Shown here: in pieces, positions 39,958 through 48,309 of the stretch | Layout: the number at the start of each line of letters is the position of its first letter | How positions within the stretch are numbered: the first letter of the stretch is position 1 | Assembly: GCA_028868995.1 (NCBI GenBank) | Contig: JAGWTH010000005.1 | Coordinates: 1 to 64,000 of the forward strand | Source: Burkholderiales bacterium | GTDB lineage: Bacteria; Pseudomonadota; Gammaproteobacteria; Burkholderiales; Burkholderiaceae_C | Direction of reading: 5' to 3' | Length of the DNA: 64,000 bases | Translations under genes and position numbers: made by a program | The notes under the pieces: generated by a model | Database searches by the model: none | What the model saw: only the letters and a program-made list of their open reading frames with translations | What the model was told of the DNA's origin: nothing

Positions 39958-40853
39958 GCACCTGCGCCGCCGAGGCGCCGTGGCTGCGCCGCGTCCTGGT
40001 CGCCGGCGCGCTGCTGTTCCTGCTGCTGTTCCTCGTGCTGCCGCTTGCCGCCGTGTTCACCGAGGCGCTGCGCAAGGGCCTGGGCGCCTCCCTGGAGGCG
40101 CTGAAGGAGCCGGACGCCTGGGCGGCGATCCGCCTGACGCTGCTGACGGCGGCCATCTCCGTGCCGCTGAACCTGGTGTTCGGCGTCGCGGCCGCCTGGG
40201 CCATCGCCAAGTTCGACTTCCGGGGCAAGGCCGTGCTGGTCACGCTGGTGGACCTGCCGTTCTCGGTGTCGCCGGTCGTGGCCGGCCTGGCCTGCCTGCT
40301 GGTCTTCGGCGCCCGGGGCTGGTTCGGCCCCTGGCTGGCGGCGCACGACATCCGGGTCGTCTTCGCCGTGCCGGGCATCGTGCTGGTGACCGTCTTCGTG
40401 ACCTTCCCCTTCATCGCCCGCGAGCTGATCCCGCTGATGCAGGCGCAGGGCACCGACGAGGAGCAGGCCGCCATCGTGCTGGGCGCGAGCGGCTGGCAGG
40501 TCTTCCGGCACGTGACCCTGCCCAACATCCGGTGGGGCCTGATCCACGGCGTGATCCTGTGCAATGCGCGGGCCATGGGCGAGTTCGGCGCGGTGTCGGT
40601 GGTGTCGGGCCACATCCGCGGCCGCACCGACACCCTGCCTTTGCACGTGGAGATCCTCCACGACGAATACCAGTCGGCGGCGGCCTTCTCCGTGGCCTCA
40701 CTGCTGGTTTTGCTGGCCCTGGTCACCCTGGTCGCCAAGAAGCTGGCCGAATGGAAGCAGGAACGGGAACGCACGGCGGCCGACCCGCCACCGGTGCCGC
40801 GGCCCCTCACCCCGACCCTCTCCCAAGTGGGGAGAGGGGGAAAGGCATCATGA
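39954..40853 (+). CDS. cysW: Sulfate ABC transporter permease CysW
   Basis: This 299-residue permease partners CysT. The EAA-type loop reads [24 protein letters not shown], and [23 protein letters not shown] is a CysW signature. The last roughly 15 residues ([16 protein letters not shown]) are not native CysW sequence; they are the translation of a dispersed C/G-rich repeat at the 3' end of the gene. The stop overlaps the cysA start. Confidence 0.93.
   Translation: MSTCAAEAPWLRRVLVAGALLFLLLFLVLPLAAVFTEALRKGLGASLEALKEPDAWAAIRLTLLTAAISVPLNLVFGVAAAWAIAKFDFRGKAVLVTLVDLPFSVSPVVAGLACLLVFGARGWFGPWLAAHDIRVVFAVPGIVLVTVFVTFPFIARELIPLMQAQGTDEEQAAIVLGASGWQVFRHVTLPNIRWGLIHGVILCNARAMGEFGAVSVVSGHIRGRTDTLPLHVEILHDEYQSAAAFSVASLLVLLALVTLVAKKLAEWKQERERTAADPPPVPRPLTPTLSQVGRGGKAS
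40804..40840 (+). repeat. REP-like repeat in the 3' end of cysW, abutting cysA
   Basis: CCCCTCACCCCGACCCTCTC begins the unit. CCCTCTCCC (40816-40824) and GGGAGAGGG (40830-40838) form a perfect 9-bp stem with a 5-base loop. This is the widespread proteobacterial repeat that translates as LTPTLSQ..RG. It is read as the cysW C-terminus, and its GAGAGGGGG end supplies the purine-rich ribosome site of cysA. Confidence 0.8.
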
Positions 40854-41950
40854 GCATCGAGATCCGCAAGGTCCGCAAGGACTTCGGCGCCTTCCGCGCC
40901 CTGGACGAGGTCTGCCTGGACATCGCCGAGGGCGAACTGGTGGCGCTGCTGGGCCCCTCGGGCTGCGGCAAGACCACGCTGCTGCGCATCATCGCGGGCC
41001 TGGAGGGCGCCGACGCCGGCAGCATCCTGTTCGGCGGCGAGGACGCGACCGGCGTGCACGTGCGCGAGCGCCGCGTCGGCTTCGTGTTCCAGCACTACGC
41101 TCTGTTCCGGCACATGACGGTGTTCGAGAACGTGGCTTTCGGCCTGCGCGTGAAGCCGCGGGCACAGCGCCCGGGCGAGCAGCAGATCCGGCGGAAAGTG
41201 CACGAGCTGCTGGGCCTGGTGCAGCTGGACTGGCTGGCCGACCGCTTCCCGTCGCAACTCTCGGGCGGCCAGCGCCAGCGCATCGCGTTGGCCCGCGCGC
41301 TGGCGGTGGAGCCGAAGGTGCTGCTGCTGGACGAACCCTTCGGCGCGCTCGATGCGAAGGTGCGCAAGGAGCTGCGCCGCTGGCTGCGCCGCCTGCACGA
41401 CGACCTGCACGTGACATCCATTTTCGTCACGCACGACCAGGAGGAGGCGCTGGAGGTGGCCGACCGGGTGGTCCTGATGAACGCCGGCCGCATCGAGCAG
41501 GTGGGCTCGCCCCAGGAGGTCTGGGACCATCCGGCCAGCCCTTTCGTCTACGGCTTCCTGGGCGACGTGAACCTGTTCCGCGGTCGCGCGCACGAGGGCG
41601 AGCTGCATGTCCACGGGACGCGGATCGGCTCGCCGGCGCTGGCCGATGCCCGCGATGCCGCCGCCGCGGCCTATGTCCGCCCGCACGACCTGGACGTCCG
41701 GCGCTACACCCCCGGGGCCGGGGGCATCGTCGTCCGGCTGGACCGCGCGGTCGTCGTCGGCCCGGTGGCCCGGCTGGAACTTCTGCCGGTCGAGCGCCCC
41801 AAACCAGCTGACAATGGGGGCTGCGACCCCCTGATCGAGGCGCGGATCCCCGCGCGTCAGTTCAGGGAGATGGGCCTGCGGGAGGGCGAGACCCTGGTGG
41901 CGACACCGCGGCAGGCCCGGGTGTTCCTGGAAAGCGGCGCCGGCATCTGA
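40850..41950 (+). CDS. cysA: Sulfate ABC transporter ATP-binding protein CysA
   Basis: This 366-residue ATPase energises sulfate import. It has Walker [10 protein letters not shown]-loop FVFQHYALF, signature LSGGQRQR, Walker [13 protein letters not shown] and an HDQEEAL switch. A C-terminal regulatory TOBE-like domain (about 240-366) follows, containing RPHDLDVRR. The start ATG overlaps the cysW stop; the ribosome site lies in the repeat just upstream. Confidence 0.95.
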   Translation: MSIEIRKVRKDFGAFRALDEVCLDIAEGELVALLGPSGCGKTTLLRIIAGLEGADAGSILFGGEDATGVHVRERRVGFVFQHYALFRHMTVFENVAFGLRVKPRAQRPGEQQIRRKVHELLGLVQLDWLADRFPSQLSGGQRQRIALARALAVEPKVLLLDEPFGALDAKVRKELRRWLRRLHDDLHVTSIFVTHDQEEALEVADRVVLMNAGRIEQVGSPQEVWDHPASPFVYGFLGDVNLFRGRAHEGELHVHGTRIGSPALADARDAAAAAYVRPHDLDVRRYTPGAGGIVVRLDRAVVVGPVARLELLPVERPKPADNGGCDPLIEARIPARQFREMGLREGETLVATPRQARVFLESGAGI

Positions 41951-41982
41951 GATCGCGGGCGGCCGCGGGAGAACGGACAAGG

Positions 41983-42528
41983 ATGAGAGTGAAGCTTCTG
42001 GACGCGTTCGACACGGCGCCGCGGCGCATCCTGGCCCTGGTGGCCGCGGCCTGCGTGGCCATGCTGGCCTTCGGGCTGTACCTGCAGCACGTGGTGGGGC
42101 TGGAGCCCTGTCCCATGTGCATCGTGCAGCGCTACGCGCTGATCCTGGTGGCGATCGCGGCCGGCATCACGGCGGCCATGAAGCCGCGGGGCGCACACCT
42201 CGCAGGCTCCGGCCTCATCGTGCTCTTCTCCGGTTTCGGCGGCTTCGTCGCCGCGCGCCAGAGCTGGATCCAGTGGTATCCGCCCGAGACCGCCTCCTGC
42301 GGCCGCGACTTCTACGGGATGATCGAGACCTTCCCGCTGCGACGTGCCATCCCCATGATCTTCCGCGGCAGCGGCGACTGCACCCAGGTCGACTGGACCT
42401 TCCTGGGCGGCTCCATCGCCAACTGGTCCTTCCTGTGCTTCGCGGGCTTCCTGCTCGTGGCCGCCTGGCTGTTCGTGCGGCAGCTGCGCCGCGGCGGGGC
42501 GGGCGGCGGCGCGCCGGTGCGGGCCTGA
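41983..42528 (+). CDS. dsbB: Disulfide bond formation protein B
   Basis: This 181-residue quinone reductase of the inner membrane reoxidises DsbA. It has four predicted helices and the two redox pairs Cys43-x2-Cys46 (PCPMC) and Cys106/Cys133 in the second periplasmic loop (ASCGRDF, SGDCTQ). WIQWYPPETASC is typical. It starts 32 bp after cysA with AAGGATG context. DsbA is not nearby. Confidence 0.95.
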   Translation: MRVKLLDAFDTAPRRILALVAAACVAMLAFGLYLQHVVGLEPCPMCIVQRYALILVAIAAGITAAMKPRGAHLAGSGLIVLFSGFGGFVAARQSWIQWYPPETASCGRDFYGMIETFPLRRAIPMIFRGSGDCTQVDWTFLGGSIANWSFLCFAGFLLVAAWLFVRQLRRGGAGGGAPVRA

Positions 42529-42565
42529 CGGCCGCCCACGGCACGCTCCCGGTCCTGCGCACCGT

Positions 42566-43324
42566 TCAGTGCCATGCGCGGGCGGCCTTGGGACGGAGCA
42601 CCGCGATGCCCCCCAGGATGAAGACCAGCAGCACGGCGGACGCGGCATAGCGGCTCAGCGCCAGGCCCCCCGCGTTCAGCGGCTTGTCCAGGAAGTCGCC
42701 GACCACCGCGCCCAGCGGACGGGTGAGGATGAACGCCGCCCAGAACAGCAGGGTGCGCGAGACGCGGGTGCGGTAATAGGCCAGAACGACCAGGGCCAGC
42801 AGCACCCCGAAGACGACCGCGGCGCCGCGGTAGCCGAGACCGGCCGTGTCGGCCGTCCAGTCGCCCAGCGCGGTGCCGAGCGTCTGGGAGAACATGATCG
42901 TCAGCCAGTAGAAGGCCTCCGCCTGCGGCGAGCTGACGGTATTCACCGACACGGAGCCGAGGGTGCGATGCCAGAGGAAGAGGGAGCCGAGCAGGAGCGC
43001 CAGCAGCAGGGTCGAGCCGCCCGCGTAGCCGATGCCCAGGGAGCGGTCGGCGAAATCGGCGAGGGTGGTTCCGACCGTGGTGGTGGCGATGATCGTGGTC
43101 CAGTAGAGGAAAGGGTGGAAGCCCCGGGCCCGGACCTGCGCGGCCACCGCCACCAGGAAGACCACCGCGAAGATCGCGGTGCCCACGAGGTAGCCCAGGT
43201 TCATGGACATCGTGACGGCGTCGCCGCCGGTCTCGCCCAGGGTCGTGGCCGCGATCTTGATGAGCCAGAAGCCGAGGGTGAGCTCGGGGACCTTGGCGAG
43301 GGAGGGTTCCGTGGTGTCGTTCAT
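42566..43324 (-). CDS. DUF347 (COG4705) four-repeat membrane protein
   Basis: This 252-residue integral membrane protein is built from four related units. Each has a helix with T-T/Q-x-x-G-x-x-x-x-D: ATTLGETGGDAV, TTTVGTTLADFAD, SQTLGTALGDW and TRPLGAVVGDF. The repeat and Asp spacing identify the DUF347 family, in which some members are linked to metal (manganese) handling. That assignment is from memory and the function here is unknown. It lies downstream of the erythromycin-esterase-type gene on the same strand. Confidence 0.82.
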   Translation of the reverse strand: MNDTTEPSLAKVPELTLGFWLIKIAATTLGETGGDAVTMSMNLGYLVGTAIFAVVFLVAVAAQVRARGFHPFLYWTTIIATTTVGTTLADFADRSLGIGYAGGSTLLLALLLGSLFLWHRTLGSVSVNTVSSPQAEAFYWLTIMFSQTLGTALGDWTADTAGLGYRGAAVVFGVLLALVVLAYYRTRVSRTLLFWAAFILTRPLGAVVGDFLDKPLNAGGLALSRYAASAVLLVFILGGIAVLRPKAARAWH

Positions 43325-43390
43325 GGGATGGAGGGGAGCGGCGGGATGGACATGCGCGGAGTGTCCCCGCGCAGACTTAGCCCACCCTGA

Positions 43391-43407
43391 GCGCCCTGCC
43401 AGGGCGC
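43391..43407 (-). other. GC-rich palindrome between esterase-type and DUF347 genes
   Basis: GCGCCCTG and CAGGGCGC flank a single C, 9 bp after the esterase-type stop. No T-run follows on either strand. It could slow or partly terminate transcription between the two minus-strand genes. Confidence 0.3.
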
Positions 43408-43415
43408 CGGACTCC

Positions 43416-44765
43416 TCACAACCCCGACGGATAGGTCTCCGCCGGCTCCCCCGCATGCCAGATCGGCTCGGGCACCAGGGGCTGCACCGCCCGCGTGCGG
43501 TCGATGTGGATCATCGCGTCGAACTGCGCCGGCAGGTGCGTGTGGAAATAGTGGCTGGCGCGCTCGGTCCGGGGCAGGTAGATCACGCCGATCGCGCGCT
43601 GCAGGAGCCTCTCGCGCAGCAGCTCGCCCAGGGCGGCGTTGCCTCGCAGCGGCAGCCAGAAGCGCGGCTCGCCGGTGCGGTGGAACAGGTCCTCGCAGCT
43701 GCCCGCCAGCCCCGGGCGCACGCGCTTGCGTTCGGCCGCGGCATCCCACTCGGAGGCGGCCGTGACCGTGCCCGAATGCGTGCTGAAGCCCACCAGCACC
43801 GCCTGAGCGCCCCAGCGGTCGCGCGCGAGCTGGCCCACGTTCCACTCGCCCTGTTCGCCCATCTCGGTGGCGCTGGCGTCCCCCAGGTGCGAGTTGTGGG
43901 CCCAGACCGCCATGCGCGCGCCGCCGGTGAGCCCGTCCAGGTGCTTTTCCAGCGCCTGCAGCGTCTCCACCATGTGGCTGTCGCGCAGGTTCCAGGAGGA
44001 GACGCGGCCGCGGAACATGGTTCGGTAGTACTCCTCCGCGTTGCGCACCAGGCGGGCGTTCTGCTGGGCGTAGAACAGGTCGACGCGATCCTCGCTGGGC
44101 GCGGCCATGAGGGTGGCGACCCGCTGGTTCAGCTCGCGCAGCTGCTGCACGACCTCGTCCTCGCAGCTGCCCTTCATGCCGAAGCTGGCGGCGTGCGCGT
44201 AGGCCTGGCTGTCCTCGCCGTAGTGATCGAAGCAGGCATAGCGGCCGCGGGCCCGCGCCGCGGCCTCGGGGTCCGCCCGGTCCAGGTAGTCGAGCACGGC
44301 CCGCATGGAGCCGTACAGGCTGTACAGGTCCATGCCGTAGAAGCCGACCTGGCGCTCGGGTCGCCGGCCGTGGTTGTGTTCGCGCAGCCACTCCACGAAA
44401 TCCCGCACCACGGTGTTGCACCACATCCACGTCGGGAAGCGCTGGAAGCCGGACAGGGCCGCTTCGGCGCTGGGATCGTCGGAGCGGCCGCGGATGTAGC
44501 GGTTCACGCGCCAGGCGTCGGGCCAGTCCCCCTCGACCACCACCGCATTGAACCCGTGCTCGTGGATCAGCCGCTGCGTCAGCCAGGCCCGCTCGGCGTA
44601 GAACTCGTGCGTCCCGTGCGAGGCTTCGCCCAGCAGCGCCAGCCGGGCCCGCCCCAGCGGTTCGACCAGCCGGTCGTCGGCGGCGGCGGCGCCGGGCAGG
44701 GGGCGCAGGTGCGGCCGCAGCTGCTCGGGCGACGGGGCCCGGCGCGCGGAGGTGAGGCTGGGCAT
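43416..44765 (-). CDS. Erythromycin esterase-type protein
   Basis: This 449-residue protein is of the erythromycin esterase (EreA/EreB) superfamily. LLGEASHGTHEFY carries the conserved Glu and His, followed by VVEGDWPDAWRVNRYI and MAVWAHNSHLGDA. Environmental homologues are usually uncharacterised, and macrolide hydrolysis should not be assumed. It is 25 bp downstream of a dienelactone-hydrolase-like gene. Such genes often occur together in stress-associated clusters with phosphoribosyltransferases, though none is here. Confidence 0.85.
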   Translation of the reverse strand: MPSLTSARRAPSPEQLRPHLRPLPGAAAADDRLVEPLGRARLALLGEASHGTHEFYAERAWLTQRLIHEHGFNAVVVEGDWPDAWRVNRYIRGRSDDPSAEAALSGFQRFPTWMWCNTVVRDFVEWLREHNHGRRPERQVGFYGMDLYSLYGSMRAVLDYLDRADPEAAARARGRYACFDHYGEDSQAYAHAASFGMKGSCEDEVVQQLRELNQRVATLMAAPSEDRVDLFYAQQNARLVRNAEEYYRTMFRGRVSSWNLRDSHMVETLQALEKHLDGLTGGARMAVWAHNSHLGDASATEMGEQGEWNVGQLARDRWGAQAVLVGFSTHSGTVTAASEWDAAAERKRVRPGLAGSCEDLFHRTGEPRFWLPLRGNAALGELLRERLLQRAIGVIYLPRTERASHYFHTHLPAQFDAMIHIDRTRAVQPLVPEPIWHAGEPAETYPSGL

Positions 44766-44790
44766 GGCGGGCTCCCGCTCCGCGCCGACT

Positions 44791-45480
44791 TCAAGCCGGG
44801 TGCGTGGTGCGCACGAAGTGGCGGCCGAACCAGCCGGCGGCCAGGTCGGCCACCTGCTCCAGGGCGCCCGGCTCCTCGAACAGGTGGGTGGCGCCGGGAA
44901 CGATCCGGATGTCGGCGGGACAGCGCAGGCGCCGCAGCGCCTCCTCGTTCAGCTCGATCACGCCGTGGTCGTCCCCTCCCACGATCAGCAGGGTGGGGGC
45001 CGTCACGGCGGCCAGGACCGCGGGCCCGGCGAGGTCGGGCCGGCCGCCCCGGGAGACGACGGCGGCCACGCGGCCGCCCAGCTGCGCCGCGGCGATGAGG
45101 GCGGCGGCGCTGCCGGTGCTGGCGCCGAAGAAGCCCAGCGGCAACTCCCGCAGGGCCGCCTGGCCGCGGGTCCATTCGGCGGCGGCTTCCATGCGGCGGG
45201 TGAGCAGGGCGATGTCGAAGCGGTGCTCGCGCGTGCGCAGGTCCACCTGCTCCTCCTGCGGCGTCAGCAGGTCGAACAGCAGGGTGGCGATGCCCTCCTG
45301 CTGCAGGCGCCGCGCCACCTGCCGGTTGCGGGCGCTGTGGCGGCCGCTGCCGCTGCCGTGGGCGAACAGGACCAGGCCGATCGGCCGCCCGGGCAGGCCC
45401 AGGTCGCCCTGGAGCCAGGTGCCGGGGCCGACCGGGATGCGGACTTCCTGCAGGGACGGGGTCGGGGACACGCTCGTCAT
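44791..45480 (-). CDS. Dienelactone-hydrolase-like alpha/beta hydrolase
   Basis: This 229-residue alpha/beta hydrolase has LFAHGSGSGRHSARN (oxyanion region), the nucleophile elbow GFFGASTGSAAA, the acid in VGGDDHGVIELN and the catalytic His in GATHLFEEPG. This branch is a companion of erythromycin-esterase-type genes. The substrate is unknown. Confidence 0.83.
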   Translation of the reverse strand: MTSVSPTPSLQEVRIPVGPGTWLQGDLGLPGRPIGLVLFAHGSGSGRHSARNRQVARRLQQEGIATLLFDLLTPQEEQVDLRTREHRFDIALLTRRMEAAAEWTRGQAALRELPLGFFGASTGSAAALIAAAQLGGRVAAVVSRGGRPDLAGPAVLAAVTAPTLLIVGGDDHGVIELNEEALRRLRCPADIRIVPGATHLFEEPGALEQVADLAAGWFGRHFVRTTHPA

Positions 45481-45582
45481 CGCAGCCTCCTTGGCGCATG
45501 GGGCGGCGGCCGCGGCCCTCGTCGGGGCCTCAGCCGCGGAAAGGGCCAACGATAGGCCCGCCGCGGCGCTTTGTCACCGGTT

Positions 45583-46932
45583 TCAGGCCAGTTTCTTGAC
45601 GAAGACCATGCTCTTGCGGTCCCAGTTGTACTTGCGCTTGCGGGCTTCGGGCAGCCAGTCGGGGTCGACCTGGACGAAGCCGCGCTTGAGGAACCAGTGC
45701 ATGGTGCGGGTGGTGAGCACGAAGATGCTGTCCAGGCCCATGGCCCGGGCCCGCTGCTCGACGCGGCGCAGGATCTTCTCGCCGTCGCCCTGGCCCTGGC
45801 TCTGCGGCGACACGGTCAGGGCGGCCATCTCGCCGGTGCGCGCCTCCGGATAGGGGTAGAGCGCCGCGCAGGCGAAGATCACGCCGTCGTGGTCGAGGAT
45901 CGTGTAGTTGGCGATGTCGCGCTCGATCTCGGTGCGGTCGCGCTTGACCAGCGTGCCGTCCTTCTCGAAGGGCTCGATCAGCTGCAGGATGCCGCCGACG
46001 TCGTCGGCCGTCGCCTCGCGCAGCTCCTCCAGCTTCTCGTCGACCACCATGGTGCCGATGCCGTCGTGGACGTAGATCTCCAGCAGCAGCGAGCCGTCGA
46101 CGGCGAAGGGGATGATGTGGCTGCGCTCGACGCCCGCCTCGCAGGCCTTGACGCAGTGCTGCAGGTAGAAGGCCGTGTCGGTGGGGTTGTTCGGGTGGGG
46201 CAGGGCGGCCAGCAGCTGCTTGGCGGCGGCCAGCGGCAGCTCGGTGTCGATCGGGTTGTCCTCGCCCTCCGGCTCCAGCGGCTTCACGCGCACGCCCGGC
46301 ACCTCGGTGAGGAAGATCATCTTGTCGGCCTGCAGGGCGATCGCCACGCTGGTGGCGACCTCCTCCATCGTCAGGTTGAAGGCCTCGCCGGTGGGCGAGA
46401 AGCCGAACGGGGACAGCAGCACCATGGCGCCCAGGTCGATGATGCGCTTGATGCCCGCCACGTCCACCTTGCGCACCAGGCCCGAATGCCGGAAGTCGAT
46501 GCCGTCGACGATGCCCACGGGCCGGGCGGTGATGAAGTTGCCCGAGATCACCCGCACCGTGGCGCCCGCCATGGGGGTGTTGGGCAGCCCCTGGCTGAAG
46601 GCGGCCTCGATCTCGTAGCGCAGCTGGCCCGCGGCCTCCTGGGCGCTGTCCAGCGCCACTTCGTCGGTGATCCGCATGCCGTGCGAATAGCGCGCCGCAT
46701 GGCCCTTGGCCTTGAGCTGCTCGTTCACCTGCGGCCGGAAGCCGTGCACCAGCACGATCTTCACGCCCATGCTCTGGATCAGGGCCAGGTCCTGGACGAT
46801 GCCCGCCAGCTTGCCCGCCGCCACCGCCTCGCCCGCCATGCCCACCACGAAGGTCTTGCCGCGGTGCATGTGGATGTAGGGCGCCACCGAGCGGAACCAC
46901 GGGACGAAGGTGAAGTTGAAGATGGCGGACAT
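45583..46932 (-). CDS. argA: N-acetylglutamate synthase ArgA
   Basis: This 449-residue enzyme catalyses the first step of arginine synthesis, acetyl-CoA plus glutamate to N-acetylglutamate. It has an N-terminal amino-acid-kinase domain (about 1-290; LVHGFRPQVNEQL, LLSPFGFSPTGEAFNL), which in this family binds the arginine inhibitor. A C-terminal GNAT domain follows (SPQSQGQGDGEKIL and TRTMHWFLKRGF). The ATG at 46932 opens MSAIFNFTFVPWFR. It diverges from the GGDEF-like gene. Confidence 0.95.
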   Translation of the reverse strand: MSAIFNFTFVPWFRSVAPYIHMHRGKTFVVGMAGEAVAAGKLAGIVQDLALIQSMGVKIVLVHGFRPQVNEQLKAKGHAARYSHGMRITDEVALDSAQEAAGQLRYEIEAAFSQGLPNTPMAGATVRVISGNFITARPVGIVDGIDFRHSGLVRKVDVAGIKRIIDLGAMVLLSPFGFSPTGEAFNLTMEEVATSVAIALQADKMIFLTEVPGVRVKPLEPEGEDNPIDTELPLAAAKQLLAALPHPNNPTDTAFYLQHCVKACEAGVERSHIIPFAVDGSLLLEIYVHDGIGTMVVDEKLEELREATADDVGGILQLIEPFEKDGTLVKRDRTEIERDIANYTILDHDGVIFACAALYPYPEARTGEMAALTVSPQSQGQGDGEKILRRVEQRARAMGLDSIFVLTTRTMHWFLKRGFVQVDPDWLPEARKRKYNWDRKSMVFVKKLA

Positions 46933-47021
46933 GCGGGGGCGCGCGCGGGTGAGGGCTCGGCGCGACAGTGTAAGGGAACCCCTTCGGGCCCGTCGCGCCG
47001 TTTGCGCTATCGTTTTGCGCC

Positions 47022-48248
47022 ATGGACCCGATCGCCGCCGGCTTGTGGGGTGCCTTCTTCGGCACGGCCGCCTTGATGCTGGGCGTGGCCTTGCTGGCCT
47101 GGCTGCGCCTGCACCGTCGCGTGGCGGTGACGGCCGGTCTGTCGGCGGGGGTCTCGGCCCTGTTCGTGGCGGCCTACCTGGGCTGGCTGCCGCTGCGGGA
47201 CGCCGCGCAGGACCGCGTGCTGGCCCACCTGGCCATGGCGGTGGCGAGCTTCCTGGCCCTGACGCTGCTGGCGCTGCTGGGCCGGCTGCGCGAGCGGCGC
47301 ATCGCCTTGCGGGTGCTGGCGGCCCTGGCCGCCGTGGACGTGGTCGTGCTCGGCGCCGGCTGGGCGCTCGGCGCGCGCCAGTCGCTGGAGCTCAGTTCGG
47401 CGACGGCCTTCGGACTGGGCTGCGTCATGCTGGGCGTGACCTTCCGCAGCGCCCGCCGCGGCGACCGCCTGGCCTGGGCGGCGGTCGGCGGGGTGTCCTG
47501 CATGCTGGTGGCGTTGGCCGGCCTGAGCTGGATCGCCCTGGACCGCAACGCCGATTGGCCGGTGCATGCCGTGAGCGCGGTGGCGGGCATGGCGTACCTG
47601 TCGGTCATGGCGGCCGCGCTCTGGAACCGCTACTCCTACCTGGTGGAGCTGTCCGAGGTCATGGCGCACGGCCCCAGCTACGACCCGGTCACGCGGATGC
47701 GATCGCACAGCGAGACCGGCCAGATGGTGGGCGACGTCTTCTTCCAGCGCGAGGCCGAGGCGCGGCCCGTCGGCGTGGTGGCCATCTGCATCGCGAACCT
47801 GTACGCGCTGGAGAACCTGCACGGGCGCGCCGCCTTCAACCACGCCCTCTTCATCTGTGCCGGCCGCCTGCGCCGCATGGTGCCGCGCACCGTGGAGATG
47901 GGCCGCCTGGGCGAGGATGGCTTCCTGCTGCTGACGCGCAGCATGGACGACCTGCGCGGTCTGGAACGGCTGGCGCGCCAGCTGCGCGACCGCCTCTCGC
48001 GACCGGTGGCCCTGAGCATCAGCCGCGAACCGGGCCGCATCGACGAGCGCGGAACCGCCTGGGCCGCCGACGTCGGCATCGGCGTGCTGACCACCAGCAC
48101 CCAGGTGCGACCGGCGCAGGCGGTGGCGACCGTGCGGGCGATGGCGCGCACCGCCTGGACCTACCCGAAGCGCATCGCGGTGTTCGACGCCCAGGCGGGC
48201 CAGATCGCGGAGCTGCCCACGAAGCCGGGGCCGCTTCCCGTCCTGTAA
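47022..48248 (+). CDS. Membrane protein with degenerate GGDEF domain
   Basis: This 408-residue protein has six or seven membrane helices in the first 210 residues. A GGDEF-like domain (about 215-385) follows. The family opens with YDPVTRMRS in place of the usual D-x-LT-x-L-x-NR, and the active-site motif is GEDGF at 297-301 instead of GGDEF. Loss of the second Gly and the metal-binding pattern suggests it does not make cyclic-di-GMP. It may act as a membrane sensor through protein contacts. It sits between argA (divergent) and hrpA. Confidence 0.8.
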   Translation: MDPIAAGLWGAFFGTAALMLGVALLAWLRLHRRVAVTAGLSAGVSALFVAAYLGWLPLRDAAQDRVLAHLAMAVASFLALTLLALLGRLRERRIALRVLAALAAVDVVVLGAGWALGARQSLELSSATAFGLGCVMLGVTFRSARRGDRLAWAAVGGVSCMLVALAGLSWIALDRNADWPVHAVSAVAGMAYLSVMAAALWNRYSYLVELSEVMAHGPSYDPVTRMRSHSETGQMVGDVFFQREAEARPVGVVAICIANLYALENLHGRAAFNHALFICAGRLRRMVPRTVEMGRLGEDGFLLLTRSMDDLRGLERLARQLRDRLSRPVALSISREPGRIDERGTAWAADVGIGVLTTSTQVRPAQAVATVRAMARTAWTYPKRIAVFDAQAGQIAELPTKPGPLPVL

Positions 48249-48309
48249 GCCCCCCGGACGGCCCTGCACCCGCGAAGTCGGATAATCACGGGCTTTTCCC
48301 CGTGCCGTC

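Noticed and set aside
43416-44765. Erythromycin-esterase-type gene as an antibiotic-resistance determinant
   Set aside because: It has chromosomal-type codon use, no mobile context and family members of mostly unknown substrate. Resistance cannot be claimed from sequence.
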